Below, piece after piece: positions 1 through 7,333 of a stretch of DNA of 30,226 bases. Numbering within the stretch: position 1 is the first letter of the stretch; every line of letters begins with the position of its first letter. Below the pieces are notes generated by a model. That model did no database searches, had not been told where the DNA came from, and was given only the letters and a program-made list of their open reading frames with translations. This stretch comes from Actinomycetes bacterium (lineage in GTDB: Bacteria > Actinomycetota > Acidimicrobiia > Acidimicrobiales > Palsa-688). Made by a program: the position numbers and the translations under genes. The DNA lies in contig JAKAXN010000007.1 of NCBI GenBank assembly GCA_021816565.1, positions 1-30,226 on the forward strand. Reading direction: 5' to 3'.

Positions 1-1
1 C

Positions 2-628
2 ACCATGCTGGCGTTCGTCTTCACCGACGCCCTGGTGGAGGCCCCGCTGCTCGACCGGCTGTGGCGCCGGGCCGTCGACGACACCTTCAACTGCCTGAGC
101 GTCGACAGCGACACCAGCACCTCGGACTCGGCGGTGGTGCTGGCCAACGGCGCCGCCGGGCCGGTGGCCGAGGGGGTCCTGAGCGTGGCCCTGCGGGAGG
201 TGTGCCGGGACCTGACCCTGCAGCTGGCCCGCGACGGCGAGGGGGCCACCAAGCTGCTCACCGTGTCGGTCCGCTCCGCCCGCGACCGCGACCAGGCCCG
301 CCGGGTGGCCAAGGCCATAGTGAACTCACCGCTGGTGAAGACCGCGGTGCACGGGGCCGACCCGAACTGGGGCCGGGTGGCCATGGCCATCGGCAAGTGC
401 CGGGAGGAGACCGACATCGACCCCGACCGGGTGGTGATCCGCTTCGGCGAGCTGGAGGCCTACCCGGCCCGCCCCGGCCCGGAGGGTCTGGCCGAACTGG
501 CGTCGGTCATGAAGGAGGACCACGTCGAGATCGAGGTGGAACTCGGCACCGGAGGGGCCGAGGCGACCGTCTACGGTTGCGATCTGAGCGACGGCTACGT
601 CCGGATCAACGCCGACTACACCACCTAG
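2..628 (+). CDS. argJ: ArgJ beta chain (glutamate N-acetyltransferase), 5' partial
   Basis: This is the C-terminal (beta) part of bifunctional ornithine acetyltransferase / N-acetylglutamate synthase of arginine biosynthesis. It moves acetyl from N-acetylornithine to glutamate in the cytoplasm. The window opens on codon ACC (2-4), read as Thr-Met-Leu-Ala-Phe-Val-Phe-Thr-Asp. In the family, autocleavage occurs just before this Thr, which becomes the N-terminal nucleophile of the beta chain, so the whole beta chain is here and the alpha chain lies outside. Typical motifs follow: NCLSVDSDTSTSD, HGADPNWGRV and the canonical ending YVRINADYTT. The ATG at 5 is an internal Met, not a start. The next gene is convergent, so no argB follows directly as it does in many arg operons. 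Confidence 0.95.
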   Translation, partial: TMLAFVFTDALVEAPLLDRLWRRAVDDTFNCLSVDSDTSTSDSAVVLANGAAGPVAEGVLSVALREVCRDLTLQLARDGEGATKLLTVSVRSARDRDQARRVAKAIVNSPLVKTAVHGADPNWGRVAMAIGKCREETDIDPDRVVIRFGELEAYPARPGPEGLAELASVMKEDHVEIEVELGTGGAEATVYGCDLSDGYVRINADYTT

Positions 629-636
629 CGCGCCGC

Positions 637-660
637 CCGGCTCCTACAGGGAGGAGCCGG
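637..660. terminator. Hairpin between convergent argJ and lipoprotein gene
   Basis: A perfect 8-bp stem, CCGGCTCC (637-644) and GGAGCCGG (653-660), has an 8-nt loop. It starts 9 nt after the argJ stop and covers the last codons of the opposing lipoprotein gene. There is no T-run, so any terminator role is inferred from its place between convergent genes. Confidence 0.5.
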
Positions 661-1786
661 ACCCGCTGGTGCTCTTGTTGGCGCCCAGCCCGCCCAGGAT
701 CTGCTGCAGCAGCTGCGGCAGGTTCTTCAGGTCCAGGTTGGTGGCTCCGGCCGGGGCGGAGATGGCCGGCGGGGTGGTGAAGGCCGCCTTGACCGGCACC
801 GCGAAGTTGACCTTCTGCTTGCCGGCGAACTGGTTGAGGTCGACCGAGATCCCCGACAGCTTGCCACCGGTGGCGTACAGGTCTGCGGTGGCCTTCCGGC
901 CGGCCGGGACCTTGTCCTGGAGCTTGGTGAAGCTGCTGTTGGCCTTTGTTCCGACGAAGGGCAGGGCCCCGAGGTCCTTCTGCAGGGCCGGGCCGAAGGC
1001 CGCCAGGAAGCTGTGCACGTCGACGGTCATGGCGTACTCGGCGGTGCCGCCGGAGCTGCCCATGCTGGTGAAGGTCGAGTTGGCCTTCAAGGCGTTGAGG
1101 GCGTCGGTGCGCAGCTGGGTCATGGCGGTCTGGAGCTGGGCCGGGCTGGGCTGGGTGGAGCCCTGCGACGCCCCCAGCTGCTTCAGGAGGTTCTCCACCG
1201 AAAGGAGCGAGGAGTGGCTCACCTCCACCCAGCCGGGGCCGCCCAGATCGGAGATGCCCGGTACGACGGTGTTTATCTGGGCCAGGGTGCGTTTGAAGCC
1301 GTCGGCCTTGGACGGGCTCTGGCCCAGGTCCGTCAGCAGCTGGTCGGCGTCGGCCCGCAGGTAGAGGTTCTGGTCGATGTACTTGAGCTCGAGCGGCTTC
1401 TGCGAGCCGAACTGCAGTCCCAGGTCGAAGGCGTTGCTGCTGTCGGTCAGCGCCTGCTTGGAGTCCAGCGCCTCACCGTGACCGGTCTGGGTGGCGAAGA
1501 AGATCGAGCCCTTGGTGAGCGCCGTGGCGTCCGCCGCGGTCATGTGCGACCCGCTCTTGCCGCCCAGCGTCTCGGCCTGGGCCGGGCTGATGCCGAGCGA
1601 CAGGTGCATGTCCAGGCTGGAGGAGCTGCCGAGGGAGGAGACGGCCGAGTCCACCGCCGAGGCGGGGGACTGCTTCGAGGCGCTGCCACAGGCCGACAGG
1701 GTCAGGCCGGCCCCGACGGCCAGCACCGATGCCATCCTCAGGGTCCGGCGTCGCACCGGACTGCTGGTGGTTCGCTGGTCGTCCAT
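644..1786 (-). CDS. Putative secreted lipoprotein, unknown function
   Basis: A 380-residue exported lipoprotein. The N-terminus has basic residues (VRRR), a hydrophobic stretch and a lipobox LSAC, with the lipidated Cys at about residue 33. The mature protein starts Ser/Ala-rich and has alternating polar and hydrophobic segments, with a low-complexity tail (GSGSSL). Its length, composition and lipidation recall the actinobacterial LppX/LprG-like lipoproteins, but I see no diagnostic motif and assign no function. The ATG at 1786 is supported by GGAGG five nt upstream, and a TAGCTT -10 box lies about 46 nt upstream (1837-1832, minus strand). It is divergent from serA. Confidence 0.8.
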   Translation of the reverse strand: MDDQRTTSSPVRRRTLRMASVLAVGAGLTLSACGSASKQSPASAVDSAVSSLGSSSSLDMHLSLGISPAQAETLGGKSGSHMTAADATALTKGSIFFATQTGHGEALDSKQALTDSSNAFDLGLQFGSQKPLELKYIDQNLYLRADADQLLTDLGQSPSKADGFKRTLAQINTVVPGISDLGGPGWVEVSHSSLLSVENLLKQLGASQGSTQPSPAQLQTAMTQLRTDALNALKANSTFTSMGSSGGTAEYAMTVDVHSFLAAFGPALQKDLGALPFVGTKANSSFTKLQDKVPAGRKATADLYATGGKLSGISVDLNQFAGKQKVNFAVPVKAAFTTPPAISAPAGATNLDLKNLPQLLQQILGGLGANKSTSGSGSSL

Positions 1787-1908
1787 GGGTCCCTCCGACG
1801 ATGCTGGGGAGTCGGTTCTGACGCCCGGGTAAAGCTACCATTTCCAGGGTTTTTGCCGTTATCGGCGGCCCCGGCGGCCCCGCCCGCATGCTCGGGGGCC
1901 GCTGCGGA

Positions 1909-1914
1909 TACCAT
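1909..1914 (+). promoter_or_regulatory. Leaderless -10 box of serA
   Basis: TACCAT ends 9 nt before the ATG at 1924. There is no Shine-Dalgarno site, so transcription would begin at or next to the start codon. Confidence 0.55.
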
Positions 1915-1923
1915 TGACGGGCC

Positions 1924-3141
1924 ATGGCCGACGAGCGTCCCCCCCGCCGCCGGGCTCTGCTTCTGGAGAACATCCACCCCGGGGCCGCCGAGCTTCTCAG
2001 CGAGGCCGGCTTCGAGGTGGAACTGCTCAAGGGTGCCCTTGAGGAGAGCGAGCTCGCGGACCGAATCTCCGACATCGACGTGATCGGGATCCGATCCCGC
2101 ACGCAGCTGACCGAGTCGGTCCTCGACAAGTCCCGCCGGCTGATCGCCATCGGGGCGTTCTGCATCGGTACCAACCAGATCGACCTGCCGGCGGCCACCA
2201 GCCGGGGAGTGACCGTCTTCAACGCTCCCTTCTCCAACACCCGCTCGGTGGTGGAGCTGGTGATCGCCGAGATCATCGCCCTGACCCGGCGCCTGACCGA
2301 CAAGAACCGCGACATGCACGCCGGCGTGTGGAACAAGTCGGCGACGGGGGCCCACGAGGTGCGGGGGCGCCGGCTGGGCATCATCGGCTACGGCAACATC
2401 GGCTCGCAGCTGTCGGTGCTGGCCGAGAACCTGGGCATGACCGTCGGTTTCTACGACACCTCGGACCGGCTGGCCCTGGGCAACGCCCGGCGCATGCAGT
2501 CCCTCGAGGAGCTGCTCGGGTGGGCCGACGTCATCACCCTCCACGTCGACGGCCGCCCGGACAACCGGGGGATGTTCGGCGAGGCGGAGTTCGCGGCGAT
2601 GAGGCCGGGGTCGCTGTTTCTCAATCTGAGCCGCGGGTTCGTGGTGGACCACGGCGCCCTGCGCGAGCGCATCGAATCCGGTCACCTGGCCGGCGCCGCC
2701 GTCGACGTCTTCCACGAGGAGCCGGCCGGCAACGACAAGTCGTTCACCTCGCGCCTGCAGAACCTGCCCAACGTCATCCTCACCCCCCACATCGGGGGTA
2801 GCACCGAGGAGGCCCAGGTCGACATCGGGCAGTTCGTGGCCAACAAGCTCATCGATTTCGTCCGCTGCGGTTCCACCGGGATGTCGGTCAACATGCCCAA
2901 CGTGGACCTACCCGTCCGGGCCGGGGCCCATGGGCTGGTCCACATCCACCGCAACACCCCCGGCGTGCTGGCCGCCATCAACGCCATCTTCGCCGAGCAC
3001 CGGGTCAACATCGAGGGTCAGGCGCTCGGCACCAGCGGTGACGTGGGCTATGTCATCACCGACATCGCCAGTGACTACACCGATGAGATGATCTCCAGGC
3101 TGGCCCACATGGACGAGACCATCCGCCTGCGGGTCCTCTAG
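1924..3141 (+). CDS. serA: D-3-phosphoglycerate dehydrogenase
   Basis: A 405-residue cytoplasmic enzyme that oxidises 3-phosphoglycerate to 3-phosphohydroxypyruvate with NAD, the first step of serine synthesis. The Rossmann motif GYGNIG is at 155-160. The catalytic set is Arg237 (LSRG), Glu266 (DVFHEEP) and His289 (TPHIGG). A C-terminal ACT domain (about 331-405, from NTPGVLAAINAIF) suggests serine feedback. The length and single ACT domain match the short E. coli-type enzyme (about 410 residues) rather than the long mycobacterial type (about 530). The start is fixed by the leaderless -10 box just upstream. It stands alone between a divergent lipoprotein gene and an acyl-CoA dehydrogenase. 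Confidence 0.95.
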   Translation: MADERPPRRRALLLENIHPGAAELLSEAGFEVELLKGALEESELADRISDIDVIGIRSRTQLTESVLDKSRRLIAIGAFCIGTNQIDLPAATSRGVTVFNAPFSNTRSVVELVIAEIIALTRRLTDKNRDMHAGVWNKSATGAHEVRGRRLGIIGYGNIGSQLSVLAENLGMTVGFYDTSDRLALGNARRMQSLEELLGWADVITLHVDGRPDNRGMFGEAEFAAMRPGSLFLNLSRGFVVDHGALRERIESGHLAGAAVDVFHEEPAGNDKSFTSRLQNLPNVILTPHIGGSTEEAQVDIGQFVANKLIDFVRCGSTGMSVNMPNVDLPVRAGAHGLVHIHRNTPGVLAAINAIFAEHRVNIEGQALGTSGDVGYVITDIASDYTDEMISRLAHMDETIRLRVL

Positions 3142-3164
3142 GGGGCCCGGCGACCGGCCGGCCT

Positions 3165-3190
3165 CCGCCCGCCCATGTCCTGCCGGGCGG
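3165..3190 (+). terminator. Possible terminator hairpin after serA
   Basis: CCGCCCG (3165-3171) pairs with CGGGCGG (3184-3190) across a 12-nt loop, 23 nt after the serA stop. It has no T-run, so support is weak. Confidence 0.3.
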
Positions 3191-3225
3191 GACAGCATCC
3201 GGGTGAGACCGGGCCCGGCCGGTTG

Positions 3226-3231
3226 TAGTTT
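3226..3231 (+). promoter_or_regulatory. Leaderless -10 box of acyl-CoA dehydrogenase gene
   Basis: TAGTTT ends 7 nt before the GTG at 3239. This places the start at 3239 rather than at the upstream in-frame GTG at 3203. Confidence 0.55.
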
Positions 3232-3238
3232 GGGCGGC

Positions 3239-4495
3239 GTGAACCCGAACTACCCGCCCGAGGCCGAGCAGTACCGGGAGAAGGTGCGAGCCTTCCTGGC
3301 CGAGCACCTGCCGGCCGGTTGGAAGGGCATCGGCGCCCTGAGCCACGAGGACGCCCGCCGCTTCACCGGAGAGTGGCGGGCCACCCTCTACGAGAACGGC
3401 CTCCTGGCCGCGTCGTGGCCGAAGGAGTACGGCGGTGGCGGGCTGACCCCCCTGGAGCAGGTGGTACTGGCCGAGGAGTTCTACAAGGCCGGGGTGCCGA
3501 CCGGGGGCACCAACGACACCTTCAGCATCCAGATGGTGGGCAACACCATCCTCCACTGGGGAACGGAGGAGCAGAAGAAGTACTTCCTGCCCCGGGCCCT
3601 GTCGGGTGAGCACGTGTGGTGCCAGGGCTACTCCGAGCCGGGGGCCGGTTCCGACCTGGGGAGCCTGGGGACCCGGGCCGTGCTCGACGGCGACGAGTGG
3701 GTGATCAACGGCCAGAAGATCTGGACCTCGGCCGCCCAGTACGCCAACTGGATCTTCGTGCTGACCAGGACCGAACCGGACGCCCCCAAGCACAAGGGCA
3801 TCTCGTTCCTGCTGGTCCCCATGGACCAGCCCGGCGTGGAGGTCCGGCCCATCAAGATGATGACCGGCCTGTCGGAGTTCAACGAGACCTTCTTCACCGA
3901 CGCCCGGACCGCCCGGGGCAATGTCGTCGGCCAGGTGAACGGCGGCTGGGCCGTGGCCATGACCCTCCTCGGCTACGAGCGGGGGGAGGCCGCCGCCACC
4001 TTCCCGATCATGTTCCGGGCCGAGGTCGACCGGCTGATGGACCTGGCCCGGGCCACCGGGGCGGCCGCCGACCCGCGCATCCGCCAACGGCTGGCCTGGT
4101 GCTACAGCAAGGTGGAGATCATGCGGTACCTGGGCATGAGGACGCTGACCAAGTTCCTGTCCGGCTCCGAGCCGGGGCCGGCCGAGTCGTCGTTCAAGCT
4201 GTACTGGAGCGAGTACCACAAGATCGTCACCGAGTTGGGCGTGGACATCCTGGGGGCGGCCGCCATGACCCCCTCGGGGCGGATGTCCACCGGGTTCCAG
4301 GCCGACGACGTGGGCGCACCCAACGACAGCGCCTCGTGGACCACGGCTTTTCTCATGAGCCGGGCCGGCACGATATACGCCGGGTCGTCCCAGGTGCAGC
4401 GCAACATCGTGGGGGAGATGGTGCTGGGGCTGCCCAAGGAGCCGCAGGCCGGGGCGCCCGGAAGGACCTGGCGCGAGGCCCAGGCCGCTTCCTGA
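3239..4495 (+). CDS. Acyl-CoA dehydrogenase
   Basis: A 418-residue FAD enzyme that introduces the alpha,beta double bond in acyl-CoA and passes electrons to ETF. The FAD/substrate signature GYSEPGAGSDLGSL is at about 130-143, followed by INGQKIWTSAAQYANW (156-171). The N-terminal helical domain, middle beta domain and C-terminal four-helix domain are all present and length is normal. The place of the catalytic Glu in medium-chain enzymes is Ala381 (TIYAGSSQVQRN). As in isovaleryl- and long-chain-type members, the base may instead be a Glu on another helix; Glu247 in LLGYERGE is a candidate. The start is GTG 3239, seven nt behind TAGTTT; the longer frame from 3203 would include the promoter. 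The substrate cannot be deduced. Confidence 0.9.
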   Translation: MNPNYPPEAEQYREKVRAFLAEHLPAGWKGIGALSHEDARRFTGEWRATLYENGLLAASWPKEYGGGGLTPLEQVVLAEEFYKAGVPTGGTNDTFSIQMVGNTILHWGTEEQKKYFLPRALSGEHVWCQGYSEPGAGSDLGSLGTRAVLDGDEWVINGQKIWTSAAQYANWIFVLTRTEPDAPKHKGISFLLVPMDQPGVEVRPIKMMTGLSEFNETFFTDARTARGNVVGQVNGGWAVAMTLLGYERGEAAATFPIMFRAEVDRLMDLARATGAAADPRIRQRLAWCYSKVEIMRYLGMRTLTKFLSGSEPGPAESSFKLYWSEYHKIVTELGVDILGAAAMTPSGRMSTGFQADDVGAPNDSASWTTAFLMSRAGTIYAGSSQVQRNIVGEMVLGLPKEPQAGAPGRTWREAQAAS

Positions 4496-4567
4496 GCGGT
4501 CGGGCCGGCGCCGCCCGCCGTCGTGTGAATTAGGTCCCCCCCGCTGGGTCAGGACCGGGACAAAGGG

Positions 4568-4573
4568 TACCGT
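4568..4573 (+). promoter_or_regulatory. Leaderless -10 box of cyclase gene
   Basis: TACCGT ends 6 nt before the GTG at 4580, and no Shine-Dalgarno site is present. Confidence 0.5.
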
Positions 4574-4579
4574 GGGTAC

Positions 4580-5416
4580 GTGAGCATCGATCCGGGAGCG
4601 GCCCGCGACGTGGGCGAAGCGGCTTTCGGCGCCGTCAGGCGGCTGCTGGCCCGCAAGGCGGCGGAGATGATCCGCCAGGATCCCGATGCCGCCGACGTGG
4701 CCCTGGAGATGGGGCTGATCGACCGCCGGTGGCTGGAGGATCCGGATCGCACGCCGATCAGCACGGCCGGGCCGTCCGAGGTCATCGAGCGGTTCTGGGA
4801 GCGGGCGGTGGAGACCCGGCCGTCCCGGCTGTCGACGCTGGGCCTCGGCGCGGCGCAGCTCCTGGCCAGCCGGCTGGCGCCGCCGACCGGCCGCCCGGAG
4901 TCCATGACCGTGGTCTTCACCGACCTGGAGGGCTTCACCGCCTTCACCGCCCGCCAGGGTGACGAGGCGGCCCTGGCCCTGCTGCAGGACCACCACCGGG
5001 AGGCCGGCCCCATAGTCCGGCGCAGCGGGGGCCGCATCGTCAAGCACATCGGCGACGGCCTGCTCTGCACCTTCCCCGACGCCCAGAGCGGGGTGCGGGC
5101 CGCGGTGGAGCTGATCGATTCCGCCCCCGAGCCCCTCCGGCTGCGGGCCGGGGTGCACCTCGGTGAGGCCATCGCCAGTCCCGACGACGTGATCGGCCAC
5201 GTGGTCAACGTGGCCGCCCGGGTCACCGAGACGGCCCGCGGCGGCCAGGCCCTGGCCACACTGGAAGCGGTGGAGGCGGCCGGGCCCATCCCCGGTGTGG
5301 TGGCGGGCAAGCCCCGCTACCGGCGGCTCAAGGGCATCTCCAGCCGGGTGGCGCTGGTCGAGGTGAGCCGGGACCCGGCCGAGCGGCGGCCCGTCACGGC
5401 CACCGGTGCCGCCTAG
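4580..5416 (+). CDS. Class III adenylate/guanylate cyclase
   Basis: A 278-residue protein with a C-terminal class III nucleotidyl cyclase domain (about 107-265). Both metal-binding Asp residues are visible: Asp115 in VVFTDLEGFT and Asp159 in VKHIGDGLL. Lys155 sits where the purine-selecting Lys lies in adenylate cyclases, and Asn210/Arg214 of HVVNVAARV fit the transition-state residues. The catalytic set therefore looks intact and cAMP is the likely product. The first 100 residues are helical with no membrane segment and hold no domain I recognise; they may be a regulatory dimerisation region. The start is GTG behind a leaderless -10. The 3' end overlaps the convergent HemD-like gene by 23 bp. 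Confidence 0.88.
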   Translation: MSIDPGAARDVGEAAFGAVRRLLARKAAEMIRQDPDAADVALEMGLIDRRWLEDPDRTPISTAGPSEVIERFWERAVETRPSRLSTLGLGAAQLLASRLAPPTGRPESMTVVFTDLEGFTAFTARQGDEAALALLQDHHREAGPIVRRSGGRIVKHIGDGLLCTFPDAQSGVRAAVELIDSAPEPLRLRAGVHLGEAIASPDDVIGHVVNVAARVTETARGGQALATLEAVEAAGPIPGVVAGKPRYRRLKGISSRVALVEVSRDPAERRPVTATGAA

Positions 5417-6224
5417 CCAGCTCCTGCGCCACCGCCTTCACCAGTGAGCCGAGCCGCCAGTTGGTCGGCACGACCGGCGCGGCGATGCCGGCGGCGGTGG
5501 CCGCGGCGGCACACACCGGCCCGATGCAGCCGGCCACCAACCCCCCCCGGTTGAAGGCGTCGAGAAGGGCGACCCGCTCCTCGGTCCCGGCCGCTGACAG
5601 CAGCCCGGGGACCTGCGGGGCGGCGGTGAAGGTCACGGCGTGGACGGTGCCGTCGAGGCAGCGGGCCACCAGGTCCCGGACCGGGGCCGGGTCCGACGGT
5701 GGCGCCCACGCGTAGACGGGGACGGCCACCACCGCCGCCCCCCGGTCGGCCAGCCGTTCGGCCACATCGGTGCCGGGGTCGCCGTGGAGCTGGAACGCCA
5801 CCCGCCGGCCGGCCAGGCCCTCCTCGGAGAGCCGGTCCACCACCTCCCCGAGGCGTTCGTTGGGGCTGCGCCACCAGACCGCCAGGCCGGCCGAGGACAG
5901 CGCCCCGGCCGCTTTGGGGCCGCGCGCCGCGATCCGGGCCCGTCCGAGGGCGTCGAGCAGCGGCTGGCCGAGGCCCCACTCCCCGGCGCAGGCCAGCCAC
6001 GTGCGGATCCCGACCCCGGTGTTGGCGATGACGAAATCAGGGGGCACGGCTACCAGATCCTCGGTCCGGCGGCGCAGGAGCTGCGGATCGGGGACCTTCA
6101 CCGTGCTCAGGACCGGTGCCTGCACGACGGTGGCGCCGAGCCGGGCGAACATGACCGCCTGGTCGTCGCCCCGGCGGTCCGCGGTCACCCCGACGGTGAG
6201 GCCGGTCAGCTCCGGGCTGCTCAT
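5394..6224 (-). CDS. Uroporphyrinogen-III synthase-like protein (HEM4 domain)
   Basis: A 276-residue cytoplasmic protein with the two-lobed HEM4/HemD fold: an N-terminal LTGLTVGVTADRRGDDQAVMFARLGA, then VIANTGVGIRTWL, PKAAGALSSAGL, a second lobe from LAGRRVAFQLHGDPG, and VTFTAAPQVPGLL near the C-terminus. HemD closes hydroxymethylbilane into uroporphyrinogen III for heme, siroheme and corrinoids. The family is very divergent, and no other heme gene lies nearby, so it could be a regulatory or paralogous HEM4 protein. The start ATG 6224 lies 9 nt behind TACGCT, a leaderless arrangement. Confidence 0.8.
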   Translation of the reverse strand: MSSPELTGLTVGVTADRRGDDQAVMFARLGATVVQAPVLSTVKVPDPQLLRRRTEDLVAVPPDFVIANTGVGIRTWLACAGEWGLGQPLLDALGRARIAARGPKAAGALSSAGLAVWWRSPNERLGEVVDRLSEEGLAGRRVAFQLHGDPGTDVAERLADRGAAVVAVPVYAWAPPSDPAPVRDLVARCLDGTVHAVTFTAAPQVPGLLSAAGTEERVALLDAFNRGGLVAGCIGPVCAAAATAAGIAAPVVPTNWRLGSLVKAVAQELARRHRWP

Positions 6225-6233
6225 GGGAACGAC

Positions 6234-6239
6234 AGCGTA
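6234..6239 (-). promoter_or_regulatory. Leaderless -10 box of HEM4 gene
   Basis: On the minus strand TACGCT is followed by 9 nt and then the ATG at 6224, with no Shine-Dalgarno site. Confidence 0.5.
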
Positions 6240-6265
6240 GATACCCGGCCGGGCGGCGGGGATCG

Positions 6266-7207
6266 TCAGGAGGCCCGGGCCGCCCGACCGGCGCCCCGCA
6301 GGGCCTCGATCAGCTGGTCGCGGGTCATGCTCGAGCGGCCCGGGATGTCGTGCTCCCGGGCCCGGGCGTAGAGCTGGTCGCGGGTGAGCTCATCCAGGTC
6401 GTCGGCCTGCTCCCGGTCGCGGGGCGGCCGGGCGGCGCCGCGCAGCGACCGCTCCAGGGCCTGCATGAGATCGACGACGGTGCCGGTGTCGGCCGGCTCC
6501 GCCTCGGTGACCACCTGCTCGCCCCGGCGCTTGGCGTCGATCAGGTCCATCACCCGCTCCCGGTAGGTGTCGTGGTAGCGGTCGGGGTCCCATTCCACGG
6601 TCATGGAGTCGATCAGCGCGCCCGCCATCTTCAACTCCCGGTCGGCGAACTCCTGGTCGGCGGGCAACTGGTCCAGCTCCCGGGCCGGGTCGCGGATCTC
6701 GTCGGCGAAGAACATGGTCTCGAGGGCCAGGACCGCCCCGGCCGGGCGTATGGCGGCCAGGTACTGCTTGCCCCGCATCACGAAGGTGGCCACCGCCACC
6801 CGGTCGGCGCGGGCCATGGCCTGCAGGAGCAGCCCGTAGGGACGGTCCGCTCCCTCGCCCTGGGGGGCCAGGTAGTAGGTCTTCTGGTAGTGGATGGGGT
6901 CGATGGCGTCGCGGTCCACGAAGTCGGAGATGTCGATGGTGCGGGACCGTCCCGGCTCGATCTCCTCCAGCTCGTCGGGGGCGACGATGACGAAGTCGCC
7001 CCCGCCGACGTCGTAGCCCTTGACGATGTGGGAGTAGTCGACCTCCTCCCCGGTCTGCTCGTTGACCCGCTTGTAGCGGATCCGGTCGGGGGTGTCACGC
7101 TCGAACTGGCTGAAGTGGACGGTGTGGTCCTCCGTCGCCGAGTACAGCCCGACCGGCACGTTGACCAACCCGAAGCTGACCGAGCCGGTCCAGATGGCTC
7201 GCGCCAT
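6266..7207 (-). CDS. ku: Ku, DNA end-binding protein of NHEJ
   Basis: A 313-residue bacterial Ku homodimer subunit that rings DNA ends and recruits LigD for non-homologous end joining. The start MARAIWTGSVSFGLVNVPVGLYSA is the classic Ku N-terminus, followed by the core beta-barrel (about 1-255, including YLAPQGEGADRPYGLL and LETMFFADEIR). The C-terminus (about 275-310, DELTRDQLYARAREHDIPGRSSMTRDQLIEALRG) resembles a SAP/Rho-N-like DNA-binding tail, preceded by a charged linker. The ATG at 7207 has a strong GGAGGTGAG site upstream. No ligD is in the window. It follows the divergent GT87 gene and may be read together with the HEM4 gene. Confidence 0.95.
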   Translation of the reverse strand: MARAIWTGSVSFGLVNVPVGLYSATEDHTVHFSQFERDTPDRIRYKRVNEQTGEEVDYSHIVKGYDVGGGDFVIVAPDELEEIEPGRSRTIDISDFVDRDAIDPIHYQKTYYLAPQGEGADRPYGLLLQAMARADRVAVATFVMRGKQYLAAIRPAGAVLALETMFFADEIRDPARELDQLPADQEFADRELKMAGALIDSMTVEWDPDRYHDTYRERVMDLIDAKRRGEQVVTEAEPADTGTVVDLMQALERSLRGAARPPRDREQADDLDELTRDQLYARAREHDIPGRSSMTRDQLIEALRGAGRAARAS

Positions 7208-7333
7208 TCGCTCACCTCCACGGACGCCTGTTCAGGGAGTCCTACCCGGCGGCGCCGCCCGGATCCCGCCCGCACCCCCGCACCGGGGCTCGGTAACCTC
7301 GGGGTCTTCCCCCGACAAGGAGATCTGCGGGTT

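Noticed and set aside
3056..5200. 714-codon minus-strand frame
   Set aside because: Antisense to acyl-CoA dehydrogenase and cyclase, with no family motif; a GC-bias artefact.
6350..7333. Long plus-strand open frame upstream of the GT87 gene
   Set aside because: It is antisense to Ku, which has clear homology and its own Shine-Dalgarno; a shadow of GC-rich codon bias.
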